Positions 17,303 through 24,888 of a stretch of DNA of 64,000 nucleotides are shown here, piece by piece. The position numbers and the translations under genes are program-made. Numbering within the stretch: position 1 is the first letter of the stretch; each line of letters starts with the position of its first letter. The stretch lies in NCBI GenBank assembly GCA_016212795.1, contig JACRDT010000025.1:107445-171444 (forward strand). The letters are read 5' to 3'. The notes beneath the pieces were generated by a model. It worked only from the letters and a program-made list of their open reading frames with translations, was not told where the DNA came from and did no database searches. The DNA comes from Elusimicrobiota bacterium (lineage in GTDB: Bacteria; Elusimicrobiota; Elusimicrobia; UBA1565; UBA9628).

Positions 17303-17334
17303 TCATGAGCTGCGCGGGGTCGCCGCGCGACCCC
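17303..17334. repeat. Hairpin element shared with the tadE2-cpaB gap
   Basis: TTCATGAGCTGCGCG followed by the stem GGGGTCG/CGACCCC. The same TTCATGAGCTGCGCG string occurs in both 74-bp copies at 18921 and 19014. It lies just downstream of the secretin gene stop, between it and the CpaE-CpaF gene. Confidence 0.6.
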
Positions 17335-17343
17335 TTGCGACTT

Positions 17344-18099
17344 CTACTTGACGATCTCCATCGTGATGAAGAGGAACAGGGACTTCTGCTCCTCGAGGAC
17401 GTTCGTGTTCGTGAACAGCAGCCCGATCAGGGGGATCCTCCCGATGAACGGGATCCGGGTCTTGGTGATGTTCTTCGAGCTCATCTTCAGCCCCCCGATC
17501 ACCAGGGTCTCCCCGCTCTTGAGCTCGACCGAGGTCTGCACCTGGCGCGTGGTGATCGACGGGACGGAGGTGTTGCCCACCGTGACCGGCTTCGAGTAGT
17601 CCGGGTTGGAGACCTCGAGCTGGGCCTCGGCCCTGATGGTGTCTTTCTTGTTCGGGTTGATGATGGGGAGCACGTTGAGGATCACCCCGAACTTCTTGAA
17701 CTCCACGCCGACCCCCTGGTTGTTCGTGACGGGGTAAGGCTGGTCGCCGCCGACCACGAAGTTGGCCTGGGAGCCCGCCTGGACGATCACCTTCGGGTTG
17801 GAAAGGAGCTGCGCCTTGCCCTCGGTCTCGAGGAGCCTCAGCGAGGTCTGGAGCTGGGTCTTCCTGGCGAAGTCGCCGAGCGTGTACATGCCGGGGATGG
17901 TCTCCTCCGCGAAGTTGATCCCCGTCTGGAACGGCCCCCAGACGAAGCCCGTATCCTTGGCCATCGAACCAGAAATCTCCACGATGTCGGCGGAGATCGC
18001 CACCAGGGAGTCCTCCGCCTGAGCCCATGCCCTCGTCCTGCCGCCGAGCAGCAGAGCGAGTCCGATCAGGACCGCAGCCTCCAGCCGTTGCTTCATCAT
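17344..18099 (-). CDS. Shortened Flp-pilus secretin (CpaC/RcpA-like)
   Basis: 251 residues. A signal peptide (MMKQRLEAAVLIGLALLLGG) is followed almost at once by the secretin C-domain: LVAISADIVEISGS, LRLLETEGKAQLLSNPKV, then ETLVIGGLKMSS and the family-typical end RIPFIGRIPLIGLLFTN. CpaC/RcpA proteins are usually about 450 residues or more and carry N-terminal BON/N1-type domains, which are absent here. It would form the outer-membrane channel of the pilus. A missing upstream fragment is unlikely because a signal peptide and start codon are in place. Confidence 0.8.
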   Translation of the reverse strand: MMKQRLEAAVLIGLALLLGGRTRAWAQAEDSLVAISADIVEISGSMAKDTGFVWGPFQTGINFAEETIPGMYTLGDFARKTQLQTSLRLLETEGKAQLLSNPKVIVQAGSQANFVVGGDQPYPVTNNQGVGVEFKKFGVILNVLPIINPNKKDTIRAEAQLEVSNPDYSKPVTVGNTSVPSITTRQVQTSVELKSGETLVIGGLKMSSKNITKTRIPFIGRIPLIGLLFTNTNVLEEQKSLFLFITMEIVK

Positions 18100-18135
18100 G
18101 GTGTCGTACCGTTGCGCCGACCGAGATTGTCGAAT

Positions 18136-18891
18136 CTAACGGAACAGCTTCCTGAAACTCGCCATTTCCATGGGGTGCATCTCCACGTCCCCCAGGCCCC
18201 TGAGGATCACCGTCGTGTCCCCCTGCTTCGTCGCCAGGGACAGGTACTGCGCCTCGTTGGGGTTCAACGCCAGACTGATCACGGCCTTCTCCGCGAACGC
18301 CGCGGCCTTCTCTTCCTTCCCTTTCTTGTCGCCGAACTGCTTGGCGCTCATGCCCACGCCCATGTCCATGCCGACCGCGATGACCAGGACGTTCTGGAGG
18401 ATGGTGGCCGTCACCTTCTCCTTCTTGTTGTCCGCCATCGTCGCGTCGAACGTCACGAGGACGTCCACCCTGTCGCCGGGCTTCACCAAGGCCTTGAGCT
18501 CCGGGTCGATCCCGAGCACCGCGCCGCGGTAGCCCGGCGGGATCTTGACGCTGAGGCCCGCCTCGGGCGACATCGGGATGAGCGACGACTGGGTCACCTG
18601 GTTGCCCTTGGGGATCCTGACGCGCGTCACGAGGTTGGCGATCAGCTTGATGTCCGACGGGGACTTGACCTCGAAGGCGTCCTGCTCCATGAACTTGCGG
18701 GGGATCTGGGTCGCCTCGACCATCTCCTCCTTCACCACGGTCCTTTCGGGGATGTCGACGCGCGTGACCAGGACCTGCCCCATCTCATAGGCCCCGCTCA
18801 AGGCCCGCTCCTTGGAGCTGAGCACCATCAGGTAGAAGACCGCGGCGGCCATCGCCAGGACCATCGGGACCAGGACGCCTTTCTTTTCCAT
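18136..18891 (-). CDS. cpaB: Flp pilus assembly protein CpaB/RcpC (SAF domain)
   Basis: 251 residues, the usual size. An N-terminal membrane helix (VLVPMVLAMAAAVFYLMVL), a SAF domain (about 40-110; VTRVDIPERTVVKEEMVEA, TRVRIPKGNQVTQSSL) and an RcpC-like domain (PGYRGAVLGIDPELKALVKPG; PGDRVDVLVTFDA). It is thought to work with the secretin at the outer membrane. Gene order tadE-cpaB-cpaC-cpaE/F-tadB-tadC is conserved in Tad loci. Confidence 0.88.
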   Translation of the reverse strand: MEKKGVLVPMVLAMAAAVFYLMVLSSKERALSGAYEMGQVLVTRVDIPERTVVKEEMVEATQIPRKFMEQDAFEVKSPSDIKLIANLVTRVRIPKGNQVTQSSLIPMSPEAGLSVKIPPGYRGAVLGIDPELKALVKPGDRVDVLVTFDATMADNKKEKVTATILQNVLVIAVGMDMGVGMSAKQFGDKKGKEEKAAAFAEKAVISLALNPNEAQYLSLATKQGDTTVILRGLGDVEMHPMEMASFRKLFR

Positions 18892-18920
18892 AAACTACCG
18901 CTCCTTCCTAATGATAACCA

Positions 18921-18994
18921 CGGCTCCTTCTCCCCCGGCAACCCCCGCGAAGTCGCGGGGCCTCTTCATGAGCTGCGCGCGAACTGCGTTCGCT
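18921..18994. repeat. 74-bp hairpin repeat, copy 1
   Basis: One of two nearly identical 74-bp units spaced 93 bp apart. It contains the stem CCCCGCGA/TCGCGGGG and the palindrome GCGAACTGCGTTCGC. The unit lies in the 203-bp gap between the TadE-like gene and cpaB, where no gene is supported. Confidence 0.8.
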
Positions 18995-19013
18995 CGATGC
19001 CGCTCAAGATGAA

Positions 19014-19087
19014 CGGCTCCTTCTCCCCCGAAAACCCCCGCGAAGTCGCGGGGCCTCTTCATGAGCTGCGCGCGAACTGCGTTCGCT
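19014..19087. repeat. 74-bp hairpin repeat, copy 2
   Basis: Second unit. On the minus strand the strong stem is followed by GGTTTTC, so this copy, 8 nt past the TadE-like gene stop, could act as a weak intrinsic terminator separating pilin from assembly-gene expression. Confidence 0.75.
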
Positions 19088-19094
19088 TGCGGTT

Positions 19095-19640
19095 TCATTT
19101 GAATAGCGGCTGCTCGATCGGCATGCGCAACGGGATGAGCACGATCCGCTTGCCGGTCCCCGGCGGCTTCGACAAGGCGAAATTGCTGATGGGGAAGATC
19201 AGCGGGATCGGATACTCCGAGGTCAGCACCAGGTCGCACCCGGTGATGGGCGAGGCCTGGTTGTCCGGCGTCGTGGGCTCCGAGAACGCGCCCGCCACCC
19301 TCGCCCCCGGCAGGATGCGCTTGATGAAGATGTCCATCATGGCCTGGTTGGCCGAGGGGCACCCCCCGAACTTGGACCCGCCCTTGGGGGAGGCGATCAT
19401 CGCGCCGTAGCGCGCCGTCTCCCAGGTGGCATGGTTGATGAGGATCATGTGAAACGCGATATTCCCCATTTCCAAGATCGTGAAGACGATCATCAGGAAC
19501 CATGGCAGGACCAGGAGCACCTCGACGATGACCTGGCCTAGGGACCTCATACGTCCTTTGGACGCCACCCCAGGCACGGCCGGCAGTGGAACTTTGCCGA
19601 CCAGGCCGCTGGAACGCTTCCGGTCTTTCATCCGAGACAT
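19095..19640 (-). CDS. TadE-like pseudopilin
   Basis: 181 residues from ATG 19640 (GGGAGG Shine-Dalgarno). An alternative ATG at 19550, with AAAGGA upstream, would give a more typical N-terminus. The pseudopilin motif LGQVIVEVLLVLPWFLMIVF is followed by a soluble region of about 110 residues with two Cys (GGCPSANQ; TGCDLVL), possibly disulphide-bonded. Position between the pilin genes and cpaB matches TadE proteins of Tad loci. Confidence 0.75.
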   Translation of the reverse strand: MSRMKDRKRSSGLVGKVPLPAVPGVASKGRMRSLGQVIVEVLLVLPWFLMIVFTILEMGNIAFHMILINHATWETARYGAMIASPKGGSKFGGCPSANQAMMDIFIKRILPGARVAGAFSEPTTPDNQASPITGCDLVLTSEYPIPLIFPISNFALSKPPGTGKRIVLIPLRMPIEQPLFK

Positions 19641-19739
19641 GCAGCCCTCCCGTCGGGCCGTGCAAGGACGTGCCTACCGCTCCTCGCGGCGACTTGAGAC
19701 GCGTATGCGGCAGCGCGGATAGGAGATCGCCCTGCGATT

Positions 19740-19952
19740 CTAGCTGCCCATGCTCCCGGCAGCCTTGCCGATCATGTCCTGGATCTGCTGGAAGAGCGTC
19801 GGCATGTACTTCTTGAGCGCGACGCCGGCCGCGAGCACCACGCCGACGACCACCGTCAGCATCAGAAGGTACTCGACCGTGTTCTGTCCTTTCTTCTCGC
19901 CGAGCCAGCGATTCAATCTGTTCTGCCCTGCGACGAATGATTCCATCATCAT
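19740..19952 (-). CDS. flp: Flp-type pilin
   Basis: 70 residues. A hydrophilic leader (about 23 residues) ends at the prepilin cleavage motif KKGQNTVEYLL, followed by one hydrophobic helix (MLTVVVGVVLAAGVAL) and a short Gly/Met-rich tail. This is the compact build of Flp/Fap pilins, cleaved by a TadV/CpaA prepilin peptidase, which is not in this window. It is a candidate major pilus subunit. Confidence 0.85.
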   Translation of the reverse strand: MMMESFVAGQNRLNRWLGEKKGQNTVEYLLMLTVVVGVVLAAGVALKKYMPTLFQQIQDMIGKAAGSMGS

Positions 19953-19963
19953 AGACGTTCCTT

Positions 19964-20003
19964 GCCCCCCCGATGCTCGCCCCCCCGCAGGGGGGGCTCG
20001 CGA
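19964..20003. repeat. Palindromic repeat, family A variant
   Basis: GATGCTCGCC, C-run/G-run, GGCTCGCGATT, lying between the two pilin genes and touching the stop codon of the upstream one. Confidence 0.65.
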
Positions 20004-20165
20004 TTAATCGTACGTCATCAGAATCTTGGTCCCCCCCGTGATGAACATCTTCCTGACCGCCGGGTGGAGGAACCCGTAGAGCCCGACGAAGAACGTCACC
20101 AGCAGCATGGTGGTCAACAGGTACTCCACCGCGGCCTGGCCTTTCTCGCCGGACACACGCTTCAT
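20004..20165 (-). CDS. Second small Flp-type pilin
   Basis: 53 residues, reading MKRVSGEKGQAAVEYLL then a hydrophobic helix and a short tail ending ILMTYD. The GEKGQAAVEYLL motif is a class IVb prepilin site with Glu at +5, and the leader is short. It directly precedes the other pilin gene, with a palindromic repeat between them. Two adjacent pilin genes could encode major and minor subunits. Confidence 0.75.
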   Translation of the reverse strand: MKRVSGEKGQAAVEYLLTTMLLVTFFVGLYGFLHPAVRKMFITGGTKILMTYD

Positions 20166-20235
20166 ATATTCTGAGTGTAACACCCAGCCACCGCGTTGTC
20201 AAGACTTCGCCCGTTAAAAACATATTATTTCTTGG

Positions 20236-21288
20236 CTAAAATTTGACTTTGATCGAGATCTGCGTGATCGAGCCCAGGGCGCCGGCGGGGATGAACGCCC
20301 AGTCGAGGCCGAGGCCGTAGCCGAACACGCGCGACGTGTAGACGCCCAACCCCAACGACAGCCCGGTCGACCGCTCGAGGCTCAGGTTCTGCAGCGTCGG
20401 GTTGTAGCTGAAGCCCGTGTGGTCCGCGTTGTAGTACCCGACGCGCAGGGCGACCTGCCCGACCTCGAGGTACTCCTCCGGCAGCTGGAACTCGCCACCC
20501 AGGCCGATGCGGGCCTTGTCGTCGGAGGCCTTGTTGACCTCGAAGGCCAGGGTCACGAAGTCGCCGAGCCTGAAGGCCGCGCCCGCCCGGCCGACCGTCG
20601 CGACGTTGGCCTTGCTCGAGCCGAAGTTCTGGATCGACCCGCCCACGGCGAGGACGCTGTTGGGCTTGAGGATGCCCCCCACGTCGCCCACGACCGTGTC
20701 ATGCGAGGCGCCGGCGATGTCCTCGTGGACGAAGCGCAAGCCGGCGCCGAGGAAGAGCTTCTCGTACCAGAAGGAGCGCCCCATGCTCACCGTGCCGAAC
20801 GCGTCGCGCATCGCGATGTCCTGGTTCTCCACGGGGATGCCGTTGTCATCCCGGGCGTCGATGTCGCTCTCGTCGCCCTGGACGCTCAAGTAGGCGAAAT
20901 TGGCCCCCCACACGGTCCGGCCCACCGGATGGGCGTAGGCGACGTAGAGCGGGCTGGTGATGTTCTCGACATAGGCGAGGTACGAATAGGCCAGCTCCTT
21001 CTGCTGCGCCAGGGCCAGCCCGGCCGGGTTCCAGGCGACGGCGTCGACGCCCTCGGCGAGCGCGACGAAGGCCCGGCCCACGCCCATGGCGCGCGCCGAG
21101 CCCTGCCCGATCTTCATAAAGGAAGCGCCGCTCGTCCCGGCCGTCTGGTCGACGGCATGTACGGCCGGGATGGACGACAACGACAAGACGAAGACCATCC
21201 CGGCCGAACGAAAGGCATGAACTAAGCCGGAATGACAAGGGATCCTCTCCACACTTCCAGGCAGGCCACCGTTCGGATTCCTTGTCAT
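20236..21288 (-). CDS. PorV/PorQ-like outer-membrane beta-barrel protein
   Basis: 350 residues. A hydrophobic signal segment (GMVFVLSLSSIPAVHA), then the family-typical GSARAMGVGRAFVALAEGVDAVAWNPAGLA, alternating beta strands and a C-terminal strand ending in Phe (ITQISIKVKF). This pattern is shared by PorV/PorQ (UPF0164-type) barrels. It starts 1-2 bp after the end of the large FlgD-repeat protein gene, so the two are probably made together; a role in surface display of that protein is an inference. Confidence 0.78.
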   Translation of the reverse strand: MTRNPNGGLPGSVERIPCHSGLVHAFRSAGMVFVLSLSSIPAVHAVDQTAGTSGASFMKIGQGSARAMGVGRAFVALAEGVDAVAWNPAGLALAQQKELAYSYLAYVENITSPLYVAYAHPVGRTVWGANFAYLSVQGDESDIDARDDNGIPVENQDIAMRDAFGTVSMGRSFWYEKLFLGAGLRFVHEDIAGASHDTVVGDVGGILKPNSVLAVGGSIQNFGSSKANVATVGRAGAAFRLGDFVTLAFEVNKASDDKARIGLGGEFQLPEEYLEVGQVALRVGYYNADHTGFSYNPTLQNLSLERSTGLSLGLGVYTSRVFGYGLGLDWAFIPAGALGSITQISIKVKF

Positions 21289-21289
21289 A

Positions 21290-24200
21290 TTAGGGCAGGA
21301 GCACCTTCTTGACGATCTGCAGGACGCTCCTGCCGCCGATGGTCTCCTCGAGGCGGAACACCGCCCAGTACATGCCCCGGCCCACGGGCTTGCCGGCCTG
21401 GTTGGTCTTGTTCCAGTCGAAATCCACGTACGAGTCCTGGGCCCGCTCGCCGAAATCCTTGTCGAGGACGTTCCCTCCCGACATGCTGTACAGCTTGAGC
21501 TTCACCGCGCCCTGGATGGGGACATAGATCTTGAAGTGCGCCGTCGCTCCCTTGACCGGGTTCGGGTAGACGAAGGTGTTGACCATGAAGTTGCCGAAGG
21601 GGTCGGAGATCCCCAGGCGCACCACGGGGATGTCGTCGATCGGCTTGTCCAGGGCCAGGGCCCCGGGGTTGCGGACGTTCCCCGTGAGGTCGTCGATGGC
21701 CGCGGCGTCGGTCGAGCCCACGAGCTTGAACTTGTAGACCCCGTCGGGAACGACGGCCTGCTTGAGGTCCGTGCCGTTCCAAGCGTCCTCGATCAGGGTG
21801 CGCGCCGGCCGCAGGCCGACGATGCGCTTGACCAGGGAGGTCGCCTCCCCCGGGGAGGGGTTGCCGTTCATGTCGAAGATGGTCCCCGGCCTGTAGATCT
21901 TGAGGGCCACCTTCATGGGCTCCGAGACCTGGTAGGAGATGACGGCCTCGGGGCTGTCGGCCCTCAAGGGCGCCACCGCGGTGTCGTAGATGCGCAACGG
22001 CTCGTAGGTGATGGTGATCTGGTTCGTGGACCCCGACGAGAGCACCGAGGCCATGTCCTCGGCCGTGATGCGCACGTTGTAGAGGCCCGACTTGGGCCAG
22101 TTACCCCTGTCGTCCCGGCCGTCCCAGACGTCCTGCAGCAGGATGTTGGCGTCGCGCACCCCGCCCGCGACCACGGTGCGGATCACCTGGGCGGGCACCG
22201 CCGTCGTCATGATCGCGATGGTCACGGACGACTGGCGGTTGAGCCCGTACTCGATGGAGAAGGGGTGGAGCTCGATCGTGCTCGACGAGTTGTAGAGGAC
22301 CGCCAGCTCCGGCTTGACCGCGAAGCTCGTGAAGACGATCTGCCCCCGCGCCACGGAGAGCGTGCCGTTGATCTTGTCCGTCGCGAAGTACCGCGGGGTC
22401 TGGGTCGACTCCGCCGTGAGGGTGAAGACGTAGAGGCCGTCGGGGACGTAGAGGCCGTTGGAATCCCTGCCGTCCCAGTACTCCGTGTACCGCTGCCGGC
22501 CCACCCTCAGGCCCTTCTGCGTGAAGACCGGCGGGGTCGCCTGGTTGTCCCTCAGGATCTGGGTGCAGCCCGCCGCGGGCGTGATCGAGCCGCAGGGCGG
22601 CCAGGTGGCGGTGCTCCGCTCGATGACGGTGCCCGGGGGGTAGATGTTCCAGGCCATGTTCATGGTCTGCGAGAGCTGGAAGTTGAGCGTCACGCTCTCC
22701 GAGGCCCCGCCCAGGAGCGGCGTGGTGTTGATGTCCGTGATGCGGAACATGTCGATGGGCAGCATGGCCGTCATGGTCGACACCTTGGCCGGGAACATCG
22801 GGTCGCTGGCCGTCAGCTGGACGAGGTAGGTGCCCGAGGAGACGATCCTCCCCGTGTCGTCCGCCCCGTCCCACCACGTCTCCTGGTTGCCGAACAGCCC
22901 CGGCCGGAGCTCGTTCTGGACGATGGTCTTCACGAGGGTCTTGCCGCTGGCGTCGTAGACCCTCAGGTTGACGGTGGCCTCTCGCGACAGGGTATAGCGG
23001 AAGTAGAAGGGGTTGATGCCGGCCACCGGCGGGCTCGAGCCGATGACGGTCGAGGCCGGGGTCACCTGGGTGAGCCCCACCATGCCGCGGACGACCGGGA
23101 TGAAGCCCGTCTTGCCCTGCGAGGTCCACACCCTCCTGTCCCAGCCGTTGCCGTTGAAGACATAGCCGTTCTGCGAGGGGAGGGAAGCGTAGATCACGTA
23201 GACGTAGTCCCCGTCCGGGACGGCCTCGCCGAGCTGGTTGGTCCCGTCCCAATAGGTGACGACGTCCGCGCGCGACGGCTTGAACTCGCTGATCCGCCGG
23301 AGGGGGTTGATGACCGTGCCCGCGCAGGATTCGAACCGGGGGTTGAAGTCCTTGGGCGGCAGGGGCGAAGCCTGGTCCTGGGCGATCGTGGAGTCGTTGA
23401 CGTTGTTGAGGGGGTTGACGCCGGGGGTCTGGTCGCAGAACTGCGTGTTGGGCGGGTAGACGTCGATGTAGACCGTCGCCGGCTCGGTCAGGATGTAGGT
23501 CAGGGTGGCCAGCGAGGTCGAGCCGGCCATGAGGGGGCTGACCCGGATGTCGGTCACGTGCAGGGGGTCGAGCGATATCTGACGCGTCGTCTGGTACGAG
23601 ATGTCGCGGCCGAACTGGTCGTAGGCCTCGGCCTCGAAGGTCGCCATGTAGATGCCCGGCGTGACCACGTCCCCGTTGTCGGCCTTGCCGTTCCAGGAGT
23701 CCCCGTTGACCAGGGTCCCCTTGGGCACCCCCTCGCCCGACCTCGGCGCGCCGTTGACGACGTGCCGTATCGGCTGGCAGTCGGGGGCGCACGCGGAGTT
23801 CGGGGCGACGTCGACGGCCCTGAAGACGTTGATCCTCATGGACGCGTCCTTGGACAGGCGGTAGGCGAAGTTGTAGGGGGCGACCGACACGCCGGTGATC
23901 CTTCCCACCACCGTCACCGAGGCCGCGAGCACGTGGACGTTGGTGACGTCGACCGTGACCGGCTTCTGCGGCACCAGGTCGAAGCCCGAGGCCTGCCCGA
24001 CGGCCTGGGGCGCCCCGTCGCTCCTCGTATAGGCCAGGGTGGTGCCCGAGGGATAGGAGCGCTCGGCCGTGATGGTGATGTTGCCCTGCTGGTTCTGGAT
24101 CTGGGTCTTGGCCGTCACGCGGAACCCGTAGGTCCCGTTGGTCTTGCCCTGCTCGCCCTGGATGTTGACCGCCCCGTCGAAGTAGACGCACATGGGGGCC

Positions 24201-24829
24201 ATGATGGTGTTGGCGCTCGAGCTCATGGTCCCGGGGCTGTCGATGTAGAAGGACTTGATGGGCGGCGTCGAGCCGGAGTCGTTCTGGTTCGAGCCGTCCT
24301 GGAACTTGAAGATCGCGAAGCTGATCTCGTCGATGGTGAGGTTGACGCCGAGCTCGTTGCCGTACTTGACCGCGGCGCACAGGAACACCGCGTCGTTGCA
24401 GGCGTTCATGGCGATGCTGCCGTACTGGGGGAGGTTCGCCCTGTAGTTGCCGCCGTCGTAGTACGGGGTGTAGCACCCGCCCCGAGAGAAATCCTCGAAC
24501 TCGATGCGGGGGTCGTTCGAGATGTTGCCGCACATGGGGTCGAGCCGGTTGATGACGTTCCCGGCGTCGTCGCCGGTCGCCAGCGCGCAGGCGGCCTGGA
24601 TCGGGCTGGGCACGGCCCCGTCCATGTCCATCGGGCACTGGAAGCGCACGCCCGCGCTGGTGGTCGACGCGGGGAACCACTTGCAGTTGCGCACCATGAC
24701 CATCGTGCTGTCGATGCTCATGGTGACGGCGTTCGCGCGGCCGCAGAGCGCCAGCGCCGCCGCGGCGGCGGCCAGCGCCGCGAAGGCACGCCTTGATGTT
24801 CTAAGGGAAGGGCGCCGTTGTCTGTTCAT
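21290..24829 (-). CDS. Large secreted protein with repeated FlgD-like Ig modules
   Basis: 1179 residues from ATG 24829, chosen because it yields a clean signal peptide (basic start, AFAALAAAAAALALCGRANA). ATG 24859 would add 10 residues. The N-terminal third (to about 320) is Cys- and Asn-rich. It is followed by about seven FlgD-like modules, each marked by W(D/N)G..D.G..V..G.Y: SWNGKADNGDVVTPGIY, YWDGTNQLGEAVPDGDY, WWDGADDTGRIVSSGTY, YWDGRDSNGLYVPDGLY, VWDGRDDRGNWPKSGLY, AWNGTDLKQAVVPDGVY, and a last one near the end. The C-terminus (QIVKKVLLP) resembles cell-surface anchoring tails. Function unknown; an adhesin or surface-layer role is likely. Confidence 0.75.
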   Translation of the reverse strand: MNRQRRPSLRTSRRAFAALAAAAAALALCGRANAVTMSIDSTMVMVRNCKWFPASTTSAGVRFQCPMDMDGAVPSPIQAACALATGDDAGNVINRLDPMCGNISNDPRIEFEDFSRGGCYTPYYDGGNYRANLPQYGSIAMNACNDAVFLCAAVKYGNELGVNLTIDEISFAIFKFQDGSNQNDSGSTPPIKSFYIDSPGTMSSSANTIMAPMCVYFDGAVNIQGEQGKTNGTYGFRVTAKTQIQNQQGNITITAERSYPSGTTLAYTRSDGAPQAVGQASGFDLVPQKPVTVDVTNVHVLAASVTVVGRITGVSVAPYNFAYRLSKDASMRINVFRAVDVAPNSACAPDCQPIRHVVNGAPRSGEGVPKGTLVNGDSWNGKADNGDVVTPGIYMATFEAEAYDQFGRDISYQTTRQISLDPLHVTDIRVSPLMAGSTSLATLTYILTEPATVYIDVYPPNTQFCDQTPGVNPLNNVNDSTIAQDQASPLPPKDFNPRFESCAGTVINPLRRISEFKPSRADVVTYWDGTNQLGEAVPDGDYVYVIYASLPSQNGYVFNGNGWDRRVWTSQGKTGFIPVVRGMVGLTQVTPASTVIGSSPPVAGINPFYFRYTLSREATVNLRVYDASGKTLVKTIVQNELRPGLFGNQETWWDGADDTGRIVSSGTYLVQLTASDPMFPAKVSTMTAMLPIDMFRITDINTTPLLGGASESVTLNFQLSQTMNMAWNIYPPGTVIERSTATWPPCGSITPAAGCTQILRDNQATPPVFTQKGLRVGRQRYTEYWDGRDSNGLYVPDGLYVFTLTAESTQTPRYFATDKINGTLSVARGQIVFTSFAVKPELAVLYNSSSTIELHPFSIEYGLNRQSSVTIAIMTTAVPAQVIRTVVAGGVRDANILLQDVWDGRDDRGNWPKSGLYNVRITAEDMASVLSSGSTNQITITYEPLRIYDTAVAPLRADSPEAVISYQVSEPMKVALKIYRPGTIFDMNGNPSPGEATSLVKRIVGLRPARTLIEDAWNGTDLKQAVVPDGVYKFKLVGSTDAAAIDDLTGNVRNPGALALDKPIDDIPVVRLGISDPFGNFMVNTFVYPNPVKGATAHFKIYVPIQGAVKLKLYSMSGGNVLDKDFGERAQDSYVDFDWNKTNQAGKPVGRGMYWAVFRLEETIGGRSVLQIVKKVLLP

Positions 24830-24888
24830 CAGGCTCAAGTCCATTGGCGTTGCAGACAATCTACCTTAACGCTATTGCCGATTTATTT

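Noticed and set aside
18895..20223. Alternative 442-codon minus-strand frame over the pilin and tadE-like genes
   Set aside because: It overlaps three recognisable Tad genes in another frame, and its duplicated tail is simply the translated 74-bp repeat.
23326..23340. GGATTCGAACC-like string resembling a tRNA T-arm
   Set aside because: It lies in frame inside the large FlgD-repeat protein gene, and no acceptor stem, anticodon arm or CCA end can be built around it.
21536..24796. Very long open frame on the plus strand (over 1000 codons)
   Set aside because: It is the antisense shadow of the secreted FlgD-repeat protein. It is Arg/Asp/Gly/Val-rich, has no domain or signal, and high GC content suppresses stops on the opposite strand. 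The same reasoning removes the other long antisense frames, for example across gcvP and the DUF4175-like gene.
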